A stretch of 64,000 bases of DNA, taken from positions 8,184,001-8,248,000 of the forward strand of contig NZ_CP115300.1 in assembly GCF_027625935.1 (NCBI RefSeq), in the 5' to 3' direction. The position numbers and the translations under genes were made by a program. The stretch is from Streptomyces camelliae (GTDB lineage Bacteria > Actinomycetota > Actinomycetes > Streptomycetales > Streptomycetaceae). Shown here one piece after another: positions 54,679-62,243 of this stretch. Below the pieces are notes generated by a model. That model was given only the letters and a program-made list of their open reading frames with translations, was not told the DNA's origin and made no database searches. Positions within the stretch are counted from its first letter, which is position 1. The number at the start of each line of letters is the position of its first letter.

Positions 54679-56331
54679 GTGAGCGTCGAACCTCCGTCAT
54701 CAGGCCGCCCCACCGGGCCGCCCTCCGGCCCGCTGTCGGGAGGGTCCCAGCCGCCCTCCGGCCCGCCGCCCGCAGGGCCGCCCCCCGGCGGCACCGGGCC
54801 CAAGGGGCCGCACGGGCCGTGGTGGAAGTCCGTACCGCGCGTCGGAGCCATCAGCGCCCTCGTGGTCGCCGCCGTGGTACTCGCCGTCGTCTTCACCCGT
54901 CCGGGTGGCGGCAAGGGCGGCGAGGTCTTCCTGCAGTCCGCGGCCAGCACCGGCCAGGATCCCTTCACGGAGTCGACGGCCAAGCAGAGTTCCGCCCCGC
55001 CGCCCCCCTCGGCCTCCGCCGCGCCCTCCGGCACGGCCAACGCGGTGCAGGGCGTGCAGGGCGGGGCGCCCGGCCTGTACGGCGGCACCCAGAAGGTCGC
55101 CGCCTGCGACGTGGAGCAGCAGATCAAGGCACTCCAGGCGGACCCGGCCAAGAACAGGGCGTTCGCGTCCGTGGCCGGCGTCCAGCCGTCCGGCGTGCCC
55201 GCCTATCTGCGCTCGCTCACCCCGGTCCAGCTGCGCGTCGACACGCGCGTCACCAACCACGGCTTCCGCAACGGCGCCGCCACCAGCTACCAGTCCGTGC
55301 TCCAGGCGGGCACCGCCGTACTGGTCGACAACCGCGGCGTGCCCCGGGTGCGCTGCGCCTGCGGCAACCCGCTGACCTCCCCGGTCGCCGAGAAGAACAC
55401 GCCCAAGCTGGTGGGCCCGCGCTGGCCGGCGTACCGGCCCTCGAACGTGGTCGTCGTGACGCCCGCGCCGGTGGTCGTCAACGTCTTCGTGCTCTACGAC
55501 TCCCACCACGACGACTGGATCCACCGCCCGCACGGCGACCAGGGCTGGCACCACGACGAGCACGCCAGGCCGCCGGAGCATCCCCACCCCTGGAACCCGC
55601 CGCCGTCCCCGTCGCCGTCCCCGTCCCGGTCGTGCCCGCCCGGTGCGAAGCACTGCCCGTCCCCGTCGCCGTCTCCGTCCCGGTCGTGCCCGCCCGGTGC
55701 GAAGCACTGCCCGTCCCCGTCTCCGTCTCCGTCCCGGTCGTGCCCGCCCGGTGCGAAGCACTGCCCGTCCCCGTCGCCGTCTCCGTCCCGGTCGTGCCCG
55801 CCCGGTGCGAAGCACTGCCCGTCGCCGTCCGCGTCCTCCACATCGGGCAAGCCGAGCCCGTCGACGTCGTCCTCCTCGTCGAGCGCGTCCCCGTCGTCCT
55901 CGTCCAGCAGCGTGTCCCCCTCGACCTCGGCGTCCTCCTCGTCCTCGGCGCCGTCCTCCTCCTCGTCATCGCCGTCGTCGTCGAGCACGTCCCCGTCCTC
56001 CTCGTCGTCCGCACCTTCGACCTCGGCCTCGTCGTCATCCGCGCCGTCGACCTCGTCCTCGGGACCGAACTCGGTCGTGTCGACCTCGGCAGGGTCGTCG
56101 TCGGCCTCGTCGTCCTCCGCCGGGCCGTCGTCACCGGCCCCGGGCTCGCCGGGAGGTACGACGCAGCAGTCCACGCAGCAGCAGACGAGCGTCTCCGCGC
56201 CTCCGCCCACGCAGAGCTCCGCGCCTCCGCCCCCGCAGAGTTCCGCGCCCGGCGAGGTGACCCCCGGGACCACCGGCGCGCCGCCGATGCCCGCCACCCA
56301 GCAGCAGTCGCAGGGCTCCTCGCAAGGGTGA
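54679..56331 (+). CDS. DUF6777-like membrane-anchored protein with a long Ser/Pro tail
   Basis: A ~550-residue protein: Pro/Gly-rich cytoplasmic N-terminus, one transmembrane helix (ISALVVAAVVLAVVF, about residues 55-69), an extracellular domain of about 220 residues with CDVEQQIKALQADPAKNRAFASVAG and VPRVRCACGNPL, then an extended tail. The tail has four 18-residue CPSPSPSPSRSCPPGAKH repeats and about 170 Ser/Pro/Thr/Gln-rich residues. The tail could span the wall and be heavily glycosylated. GTG 54679 follows GGGAAG; ATG 54610 is in frame but upstream of the likely promoter. Function unknown. Confidence 0.72.
   Translation: MSVEPPSSGRPTGPPSGPLSGGSQPPSGPPPAGPPPGGTGPKGPHGPWWKSVPRVGAISALVVAAVVLAVVFTRPGGGKGGEVFLQSAASTGQDPFTESTAKQSSAPPPPSASAAPSGTANAVQGVQGGAPGLYGGTQKVAACDVEQQIKALQADPAKNRAFASVAGVQPSGVPAYLRSLTPVQLRVDTRVTNHGFRNGAATSYQSVLQAGTAVLVDNRGVPRVRCACGNPLTSPVAEKNTPKLVGPRWPAYRPSNVVVVTPAPVVVNVFVLYDSHHDDWIHRPHGDQGWHHDEHARPPEHPHPWNPPPSPSPSPSRSCPPGAKHCPSPSPSPSRSCPPGAKHCPSPSPSPSRSCPPGAKHCPSPSPSPSRSCPPGAKHCPSPSASSTSGKPSPSTSSSSSSASPSSSSSSVSPSTSASSSSSAPSSSSSSPSSSSTSPSSSSSAPSTSASSSSAPSTSSSGPNSVVSTSAGSSSASSSSAGPSSPAPGSPGGTTQQSTQQQTSVSAPPPTQSSAPPPPQSSAPGEVTPGTTGAPPMPATQQQSQGSSQG
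55603..55818 (+). repeat. Four 54-bp tandem repeats in the DUF6777 gene
   Basis: The segment CGGTCGTGCCCGCCCGG recurs at 55627, 55681, 55735 and 55789, exactly 54 bp apart, giving four 18-residue repeats with two Cys each. Units differ only at a few third positions. Confidence 0.9.
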
Positions 56332-56445
56332 CCATCGCCACTGTGCGCGGTCGGCGAACGCTTCGGGGGACTGCCGGGCCCGGCTCGGGGTACCAGAACC
56401 GGTGCAACAGGCGACCGGCCCGACCCGGCATTCGAGAGAGACAGC

Positions 56446-56898
56446 ATGACCGAGCACCTGGGCGGGGACGTGATACCGACTGGTTTCGACGTACCCGTGG
56501 AACCGCTGAGACGCGCGGCGCACTACACCGGCGAACCTGGCTCCATCGCGGAGGCACGGGCCTTCGCCGCACGGTTTCTGGAGCAGTTGAAGACCGAGTG
56601 GTGCGCCATGCCCGACCGCCGTGCCGACGGCGAGCTGCTCCTGCTCGTGAGCGAGCTGGTCACCAATGCCGAGCAGCACAGCAACGGCCCCTACATCCTG
56701 GAGCTGGAGGGCACGGACAGCGCGGTCACGGTGTGCGTCTACGACAGCAGCTCCGCCCTGCCCCGCCGTTACCCCAGGGACCCCGCGCGCGTCGGGCGGC
56801 ACGGCCTGGAGATCGTGGATGCCCTGGCCACCGAGGTCACCGCCGAGCGCGTGCCGGTCGGCAAGCGGGTCCGCGCCCGCTTCCCGCTCAAGCGCTGA
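56446..56898 (+). CDS. RsbW-like anti-sigma/histidine-kinase-type ATPase
   Basis: A 150-residue HATPase_c protein. The N-box is LLLVSELVTNAEQHS (about residues 65-79), the G1 box is degenerate (CVYDSSS), and the G2 box is GRHGLEIVDALAT (about 124-136). Hundreds of such RsbW-like proteins occur in streptomycetes; some are anti-sigma kinases, most are uncharacterised. It could be a partner for the SpoIIE phosphatase at 13630 or for an unlinked DUF397/XRE set. Confidence 0.85.
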   Translation: MTEHLGGDVIPTGFDVPVEPLRRAAHYTGEPGSIAEARAFAARFLEQLKTEWCAMPDRRADGELLLLVSELVTNAEQHSNGPYILELEGTDSAVTVCVYDSSSALPRRYPRDPARVGRHGLEIVDALATEVTAERVPVGKRVRARFPLKR

Positions 56899-56930
56899 GT
56901 CGGTTTCCCTCAGGGCGCAACGCCGGGCCC

Positions 56931-56958
56931 TTGTCCCGCGGCCCCCGGCGCCTAGGCT
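56931..56958 (+). promoter_or_regulatory. Leaderless promoter for the ClgR/PopR-like gene
   Basis: TTGTCC and TAGGCT are spaced by 16 bp; the -10 element ends seven bases before GTG 56966, so transcription is expected to start at or next to the start codon. Confidence 0.65.
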
Positions 56959-56965
56959 GACGCGG

Positions 56966-57364
56966 GTGAGCAACCAGGCGAGCAACGAAGCCCGAGTGAT
57001 CCCGCTGCGACCGGCGCCCGCCCGCCCGCAGCTGCCCGAGCCGGAGCCCCGGGAGGCCGCGAAGGAGCCCCTGTGGCGCGATCTGGTCGGTGAGGTGCTG
57101 CGGCGCGAGCGGCGAGCGCAGGACCGCACCCTGAAGGACGTGGCCGACGCGGCCCGGATCTCGCTGCCCTACCTGTCCGAGGTCGAGCGCGGCCGCAAGG
57201 AGGCCTCCTCGGAGGTCCTCGCCGCCGCCGCGCACGCCCTCGGTCTGGACCTCGGCGACCTGCTGTCGCTGGCGCACGGCGAGCTGACCCGGCGGACAAG
57301 GTCGCACCGCCGCCCGGCCGGCGCGCCGCACCGGCCCTACAACGGACTCTGCCTGGTCGCCTGA
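56966..57364 (+). CDS. ClgR/PopR-like XRE transcriptional regulator
   Basis: A 132-residue regulator with a helix-turn-helix reading LVGEVLRRERRAQDRTLKDVADAARISLPYLSEVERGRKEASSEVLAAAAHAL, the ClgR signature (YLSEVERG-KEASSE). ClgR and PopR activate clp protease genes and are themselves degraded by Clp through C-terminal degrons. This protein ends in a short hydrophobic NGLCLVA tail, compatible with such a degron. No clp gene is adjacent, so it is a paralogue. The start is fixed by the leaderless promoter. Confidence 0.75.
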   Translation: MSNQASNEARVIPLRPAPARPQLPEPEPREAAKEPLWRDLVGEVLRRERRAQDRTLKDVADAARISLPYLSEVERGRKEASSEVLAAAAHALGLDLGDLLSLAHGELTRRTRSHRRPAGAPHRPYNGLCLVA

Positions 57365-57431
57365 CCCGGCGCCCGGCACACGTCCGCACCGGCCCGAGGG
57401 ACCTCACGTCTCCGGCGGCTGCCGGGGGAGC

Positions 57432-58640
57432 TCACTTCTCCCGCAGCTGCCGGAAGAACGCCCGCACATCGCCGACCAGCAGGTCCGGCTCCTCCATGGC
57501 CGCGAAGTGCCCGCCCCGGTCGAACTCCGTCCAGCGCACGAGGTTCTCGGTCCGCTCCGCCCGGTGCCGTAGCGGAAGCTGGAGCTCGGCCGGGAACACG
57601 GCGAGCGCCGTCGGCGCCGTGGACGGCTCGGCGGGCTCGGCCCTGCGACCGGTGGCGTGCGCCCGTTCGTAGTAGATGCGCGCCGACGAACCGGCCGTGC
57701 CGGTCAGCCAGTACAGCATCACGCCGGTGAGCATCCGGTCCCGGTCCACCGCCTCCTCCGGCAGTTCCTCGGAGTCCGTCCACGCCCGGAACTTCTCGAC
57801 GATCCAGGCGAGTTGACCGACCGGCGAGTCCGTCAGCGCATAGCCGAGGGTGTGCGGCCGGGTGGACTGCAGAGCGGCGTACGCGCTGTCCTCGCGGGAC
57901 CAGTCCGCCCACCGGCGCCAGGACCGCAGCGTCCGCTCCCGCTCCTCGGGCCCGAGCGCGGCCAGCTCCTCCTCGGTCGGCTCGGCCGTCGCCTGCGCGC
58001 CGGGCAGCAGATTGAGGTGGACGCCGATGATCCGGTCCGGGTGGGCGCGGCCCAGCTCGCGGGAGATCGCCGCGCCCCAGTCGCCGCCCTGCGCCCCGAA
58101 CCGCTCGTAGCCGAGCCGCCGCATCAGCTCCACCCAGGCGTCGGCCACCCGGCCCGCCTCCCAGCCCGGCTCGGTGGTGGGCCCGGACAGCCCGAAGCCG
58201 GGGATGCCGGGCATGACGACATGGAAGGCGTCGGCCGGGTCGACGCCGTGCGCCACCGGGTCGGTGAGCGGGCCGACGACGTCCAGGAACTCCACGAGCG
58301 AGCCCGGCCAGCCGTGGGTCAGCAGCAGCGGGGTGGCGTCCGGTTCGGGCGAGCGGACATGGGCGAAGTGGACATTTGCGCCGTCGACCGTGGTGGTGAA
58401 CTGCGGCCACCGGTTCAGCTCGGCCTCGGCCGCGCGCCAGTCGTACGTGTGCCGCCAGTAGTGGACGAGCTCCCGGAGATAGCCGGCCGGGACGCCGTAC
58501 TCCCAGCCCGCGCCGGGCAGCTCGGCGGGCCAGCGGGTGCGGTCGAGGCGGTCGTACAGGTCGTCGAGGTCGCTCTGCGGCACCGACAGCCGGAAGGGTT
58601 CGATGCGCTCGCCGGATGTCTCGCCAGGTGTGGAGGTCAT
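57432..58640 (-). CDS. Epoxide hydrolase (EHN/microsomal type)
   Basis: A 402-residue alpha/beta hydrolase with an N-terminal EHN cap (FRLSVPQSDLDDLYDRLDRTRWP). Catalytic residues: LLTHGWPGSLVEF (oxyanion hole), the nucleophile GGDWGAAISRELG (Asp about residue 188), and the terminal His in EFDRGGHFAAMEEPDLL. It would open xenobiotic or metabolic epoxides to diols. TAGCAT seven bases before ATG 58640 suggests a leaderless transcript. Monocistronic. Confidence 0.88.
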   Translation of the reverse strand: MTSTPGETSGERIEPFRLSVPQSDLDDLYDRLDRTRWPAELPGAGWEYGVPAGYLRELVHYWRHTYDWRAAEAELNRWPQFTTTVDGANVHFAHVRSPEPDATPLLLTHGWPGSLVEFLDVVGPLTDPVAHGVDPADAFHVVMPGIPGFGLSGPTTEPGWEAGRVADAWVELMRRLGYERFGAQGGDWGAAISRELGRAHPDRIIGVHLNLLPGAQATAEPTEEELAALGPEERERTLRSWRRWADWSREDSAYAALQSTRPHTLGYALTDSPVGQLAWIVEKFRAWTDSEELPEEAVDRDRMLTGVMLYWLTGTAGSSARIYYERAHATGRRAEPAEPSTAPTALAVFPAELQLPLRHRAERTENLVRWTEFDRGGHFAAMEEPDLLVGDVRAFFRQLREK

Positions 58641-58762
58641 GATCCGGATGCTAGGCGGGAACGCGCGCTCACCCAGGTGGATTTTCCGCCGGTCCGGCCG
58701 ATGAGTTTCGCCGCGCGGAGCGGTCGATACAGATGACTGTGTTCCCCGCCCAGGAGGTATCC

Positions 58763-59245
58763 ATGACCACCGACGGTTTCGTCACCTGTCTCTGGTTCGA
58801 CGGCCGGGCCGAGGAGGCCGCCGAGTTCTACGTCTCGGTCTTCAAGAACTCCAGCGTCGGCCGTGTCAGCCGCTACACCGAGGCCGGGCCCGGTGAGACC
58901 GGCTCCGTGCTGACCGTCGAGTTCACGGCCAACGGCCAGAGGTTCATCGCGCTCAACGGCGGCCCCCAGTTCACGTTCAACGAGGCCGTCTCCTTCCAGA
59001 TCCTGTGCGCCGACCAGGAGGAGATCGACTACTACTGGACCAAGCTCACCGAGAACGGCGGCGAGCCCGGCCCCTGCGGCTGGCTCAAGGACAGGTACGG
59101 CGTCTCCTGGCAGGTCGTCTACGACCGGCTGTCCGAGATGATCCACGACCCCGACCGGGAAAAGGTCGACCGTGCCATGAAAGCCATGATGGCCATGGGC
59201 AAACTGGACGTCGCCGCGCTCGACAGGGCGTACGCGGGGGAGTAG
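58763..59245 (+). CDS. PhnB-like (3-demethylubiquinone-methyltransferase-fold) VOC protein
   Basis: A 160-residue VOC-fold protein with TCLWFDGRAEEAAEFYVSVFKNSSVG, FIALNGGPQFTFNEAVSFQI and GWLKDRYGVSWQVV, the standard PhnB/3-dmu-9_3-mt pattern. Despite the family name it is not a methyltransferase, and function is unknown. CAGGAGG lies before ATG 58763. It converges with the APH-like gene. Confidence 0.85.
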   Translation: MTTDGFVTCLWFDGRAEEAAEFYVSVFKNSSVGRVSRYTEAGPGETGSVLTVEFTANGQRFIALNGGPQFTFNEAVSFQILCADQEEIDYYWTKLTENGGEPGPCGWLKDRYGVSWQVVYDRLSEMIHDPDREKVDRAMKAMMAMGKLDVAALDRAYAGE

Positions 59246-59258
59246 CCGCAGGCGCTTG

Positions 59259-60161
59259 TCATCCGGCCTCGGCGAGGATCTCGGCGATGACATGCCGGGA
59301 GTTCTCCGCCAGCGCCGGATTGGTGGCCCAGTAGTACGGCAGCTGGATCAGCGAGATCGACAGGGCCCAGCCGCGGCCGCGCGCCCACTGGGCGTCGTCG
59401 GCGCCGACAGCCTCGCGGAAGGCGTCCCGGGCGCTCGCCGGCAGCAGGTTCCAGGCGACGATCAGATCCACGGCCGGATCGCCGACGCCGGCGCAGCCGA
59501 AGTCGATCACGGCGGTCAGCCGGCCGCCGTCGACCAGCACATTGCCGGGAGAGAGGTCTCCGTGGGCCCACACGGCGGGCCCGGTGTGGTCCGGGGCGTC
59601 GAGGGCCCGCTCCCACAGGGCGGTGACCGCGTCGGTGTCGATACGTCCGCCCAGTTCGGAGATGGCCGTGCGGGTCGGCTCGTCCCGTTCCCGGAGCGGA
59701 CCGGCCCGGTAGCCGGGCGGTGCGTCCCGCGGGTCGACACGGCGCAGCGCGCGGACGAACGCCCCGAGATCCGCGGCGAGTCGGCCGGGTCCCCGGATGG
59801 CCGTAGGCACCGGATTGTGTCCCTCCAGCCACCGGTAGACGGACCACGGCCAGGGGAACTCCCCGTCAGGTTCCCCGATCCCGAGCGGCTCGGGCACGGC
59901 CACCGGAAGGTGCGGCCCGAGCCGGGGCAGCCAGTGCTGCTCGTGCAGCACGTCCGGTACGGCGCCGGGCCGCCGGGGCAGCCGTACCAGCAGATCGGCG
60001 CCGAGCCGGAACATGGCGTTCTCGGTGCCGGAGGACACGAGGCGCCGTACCGGCAGGCCGGCCCAGTGCGGGAACCGGCGGGCGACCAGCCGGCCGACCA
60101 GCGGGGCGTCGAGGGGAACCTCGTCCGCGTGCATACGCGGCGGTGGGGTGAAGGCGTTCAT
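59259..60161 (-). CDS. Aminoglycoside-phosphotransferase-family kinase
   Basis: A 300-residue small-molecule kinase. N-lobe: GTENAMFRLGADLLVRLPR. Catalytic loop WAHGDLSPGNVLVDGGRLTAVIDFGCAGVGDPAVDL contains the HGDLSPGN and DFG equivalents. The family includes resistance enzymes and macrolide 2'-phosphotransferase-like proteins, but the substrate cannot be read. It lies in the same direction as the 2-MIB operon, 69 bp after it; a link to that pathway is not indicated. Confidence 0.83.
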   Translation of the reverse strand: MNAFTPPPRMHADEVPLDAPLVGRLVARRFPHWAGLPVRRLVSSGTENAMFRLGADLLVRLPRRPGAVPDVLHEQHWLPRLGPHLPVAVPEPLGIGEPDGEFPWPWSVYRWLEGHNPVPTAIRGPGRLAADLGAFVRALRRVDPRDAPPGYRAGPLRERDEPTRTAISELGGRIDTDAVTALWERALDAPDHTGPAVWAHGDLSPGNVLVDGGRLTAVIDFGCAGVGDPAVDLIVAWNLLPASARDAFREAVGADDAQWARGRGWALSISLIQLPYYWATNPALAENSRHVIAEILAEAG

Positions 60162-60230
60162 CGCCGGCCATCCCAGCGCCTCGGCGCCCGCGCTGTCGAC
60201 CGGATTTCGGTACGGCCGATCACCTTCGGC

Positions 60231-61106
60231 CTAGATACGGTCCGCCACGATCAGCAGATACTGGAAGCTGCCGTTGCGGTAGGCGTCCAGGAACGCGTCC
60301 TCGATGCCCGTCACCAGATGGTCGGCCTCCTTGCGCAGCTCCCAGTACGGGATCGTCGCGTCGGTCAGGTCCTCGACATGGACCGGCACCAGCCGGTTCT
60401 TGGCCATCGCGCGGAAGTACTCCGACCTCGGGTGGATGTCGCAGATGTAGTGCGCGTTGATCAGGGACACCTCGCGCGAGGCCCGGCCGTAGGTGTCGTT
60501 GTAGCAGCCGGTGATCGTCACATAGCGGCCGCCGCGGCGCAGCAGCCGGGCGTGCTCGGCGAACAGCAGGTCCAGCTCGACGTACATCGTGGACTCGTTG
60601 TTCCACGAGGCCGCGTACGCCCCCGACTCGAAGCCGGTGTCCAGCATGTTGCGGTGGTGGTAGCGCACCTTGTCGCCGACGCCCCGCTTGCGGGCCATCT
60701 CGTTGGCGAAGTCGCACTGCTTGGCGGAGATCGTGACCCCGTCGGCGTGGCAGCCGTGGCGCAGGTTCGCCACGATGCTGCCGCCGCCCCGGCCGCAGCC
60801 GGCGTCGAAGACCCGGTCGTCCGGGGTGAGCGGGCCGAGGTGCGAGGCCAGTACCTCGGCCTGGGCGTGCTCCAGGCGGTGCAGCTCGCCGGTGATCCGC
60901 TCCTTGCGCAGCTCGGGGTCGGGTTCGTCGAGCACCGACCGGTCGGCCTCACCGATGCCGTAGTGATGGTGGTACAGATCGTCGATCTTGCCGAGTTCGA
61001 GGTTGACCGGGTTCTCCTCGGCGTTCCAGTAGTCCGCGACCCGGTTCTGGTAGATGGACTGGGTCGGGACCGGAACCACGTGGGGTCGGGCGGGGGCGGT
61101 GGTCAA
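60231..61106 (-). CDS. Geranyl diphosphate 2-C-methyltransferase
   Basis: A 291-residue SAM-dependent methyltransferase that converts geranyl diphosphate to 2-methyl-GPP, the first step to 2-methylisoborneol. The SAM motif VFDAGCGRGGGSIV is at about residues 98-111; NEEWNN-type and NLLDTGF-like motifs are present as RNMLDTGFESGAYAASWNNESTMYV. The sequence matches GPPMT of S. coelicolor throughout. A TTG start at 61106 follows GAAGGAG. It is the third gene of the encapsulin-synthase-GPPMT operon, 67 bp after the synthase. Confidence 0.93.
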   Translation of the reverse strand: MTTAPARPHVVPVPTQSIYQNRVADYWNAEENPVNLELGKIDDLYHHHYGIGEADRSVLDEPDPELRKERITGELHRLEHAQAEVLASHLGPLTPDDRVFDAGCGRGGGSIVANLRHGCHADGVTISAKQCDFANEMARKRGVGDKVRYHHRNMLDTGFESGAYAASWNNESTMYVELDLLFAEHARLLRRGGRYVTITGCYNDTYGRASREVSLINAHYICDIHPRSEYFRAMAKNRLVPVHVEDLTDATIPYWELRKEADHLVTGIEDAFLDAYRNGSFQYLLIVADRI

Positions 61107-61173
61107 CGATGACTCCTTCGGTACGGATGTGACGGTGTTGCGGAGAGGCTGAAGGCACCCGTGGCCGGGCGCA

Positions 61174-62226
61174 TCACCAGTAGTCGGGCAGGTGGTAGCG
61201 GTTGCTGTTGGTGGCGTGCCACTCGTGGTTGCCGGAGACCCAGGCGGCCAGGCCCTCGGCGTAGCGCGCGATCAGGGGCGAGGTGGCGGACAGGGTGGCC
61301 GACTCCTCCTCGAAGGCCTCCATGACCTGGTTGTGGATCTCGACGGACTTCAGATAGGCCGCCTTCAGCCCGCATCGGTCGTTGGCGGCGACCACCTGCG
61401 GCAGATTGAGGTGGTCCGGATCGCTCGCCAGCTCCTTGGTGAAGGAGTACAGGTCGTTCACGATGGTGGTGGCGTTGCAGGCCAGGGCGGTGATCCGCTG
61501 GATCTCCGGGCTGGCGTAGAGCTGCTCGGGCAGTTCGTAGCCGTCCACGGCGTCGACCAGCGACAGACAGGGGCGGAAGTTGTTGAACTGCCGCATGACC
61601 AGGTACTCCCAGATCCGGGGCGTGTACCGGGTCTCCATCCAGGCGGCCTCGCCGAGATAGCCCAGGTGCAGCCGGGCCATGTCGTGCACGAACCGGTCGG
61701 TCTGGCTGGGCGTGGCGAAGGTGGCGTAGTCCGCGAGGGCGTGGTGGTACGAGCGCAACGCGGGGTCGGCCTGGAGGCCCTCGCGCCACTCGGCCTCCAG
61801 CTCCGGGACGCCGTGGAAGGGGTCGAGCGCCGACTGGGCGATGATCAGCGGGCCGCCGAGGCCGCGCCGCGATCCGCCCCGGCCCTCGTCCTCCTCGCAG
61901 TAGCAGGAGTCCACGATGTTCTCGGCGAGCAGCAGCTTGCCCGCGGCGGTGAGCCGGTCCAGGTCGAGGCCGCCCGGGTGCTGCAGGACGACGGCCCGGC
62001 CGCACTGGAAGTCCGAGAAGTCGCCCGTCCAGGACTCGGGGAACAGATCCAGCTCCCGGGCCCAGGCCTCCAGCCGGCGGTCGATCTCGGCGGCCTTCTC
62101 CGGGTCGGCGGGCACGGCCGGCCGGTGGCGCAGGCCGGGGATCACACCGGTGCGCCGGGCCGGGCGCAGGGCCTGGGCGATGTTCGGCGGGCCGGGCAGT
62201 GTGTAGGCGGTGGTGGGTGTGCTCAT
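61174..62226 (-). CDS. 2-methylisoborneol synthase (short form)
   Basis: A 350-residue class I terpene cyclase that converts 2-methyl-GPP to 2-methylisoborneol. The NSE metal motif is intact (NDLYSFTKE, Asn257/Ser261/Glu265), as are MRQFNNFRP and the terminal NHEWHATNSNRYHLPDYW. The first acidic motif reads VDSCYCEEDE (Asp106, Ser107), with Ser where related enzymes have a second Asp. The N-terminal extension before the cyclase core is only about 40-60 residues, shorter than the long disordered region of enzymes such as the ~440-residue S. coelicolor form. GGAG seven bases before ATG 62226 fixes the start, 17 bp after the shell gene. Confidence 0.9.
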   Translation of the reverse strand: MSTPTTAYTLPGPPNIAQALRPARRTGVIPGLRHRPAVPADPEKAAEIDRRLEAWARELDLFPESWTGDFSDFQCGRAVVLQHPGGLDLDRLTAAGKLLLAENIVDSCYCEEDEGRGGSRRGLGGPLIIAQSALDPFHGVPELEAEWREGLQADPALRSYHHALADYATFATPSQTDRFVHDMARLHLGYLGEAAWMETRYTPRIWEYLVMRQFNNFRPCLSLVDAVDGYELPEQLYASPEIQRITALACNATTIVNDLYSFTKELASDPDHLNLPQVVAANDRCGLKAAYLKSVEIHNQVMEAFEEESATLSATSPLIARYAEGLAAWVSGNHEWHATNSNRYHLPDYW

Positions 62227-62243
62227 GGCGTGCTCCAGGCCCC

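Noticed and set aside
55603..55818. CRISPR-like repeat
   Set aside because: Unit is 54 bp, contiguous and in frame inside a protein gene.
59259..60161. Aminoglycoside resistance gene
   Set aside because: The fold is right, but Streptomyces genomes hold many such kinases and nothing identifies an antibiotic substrate.
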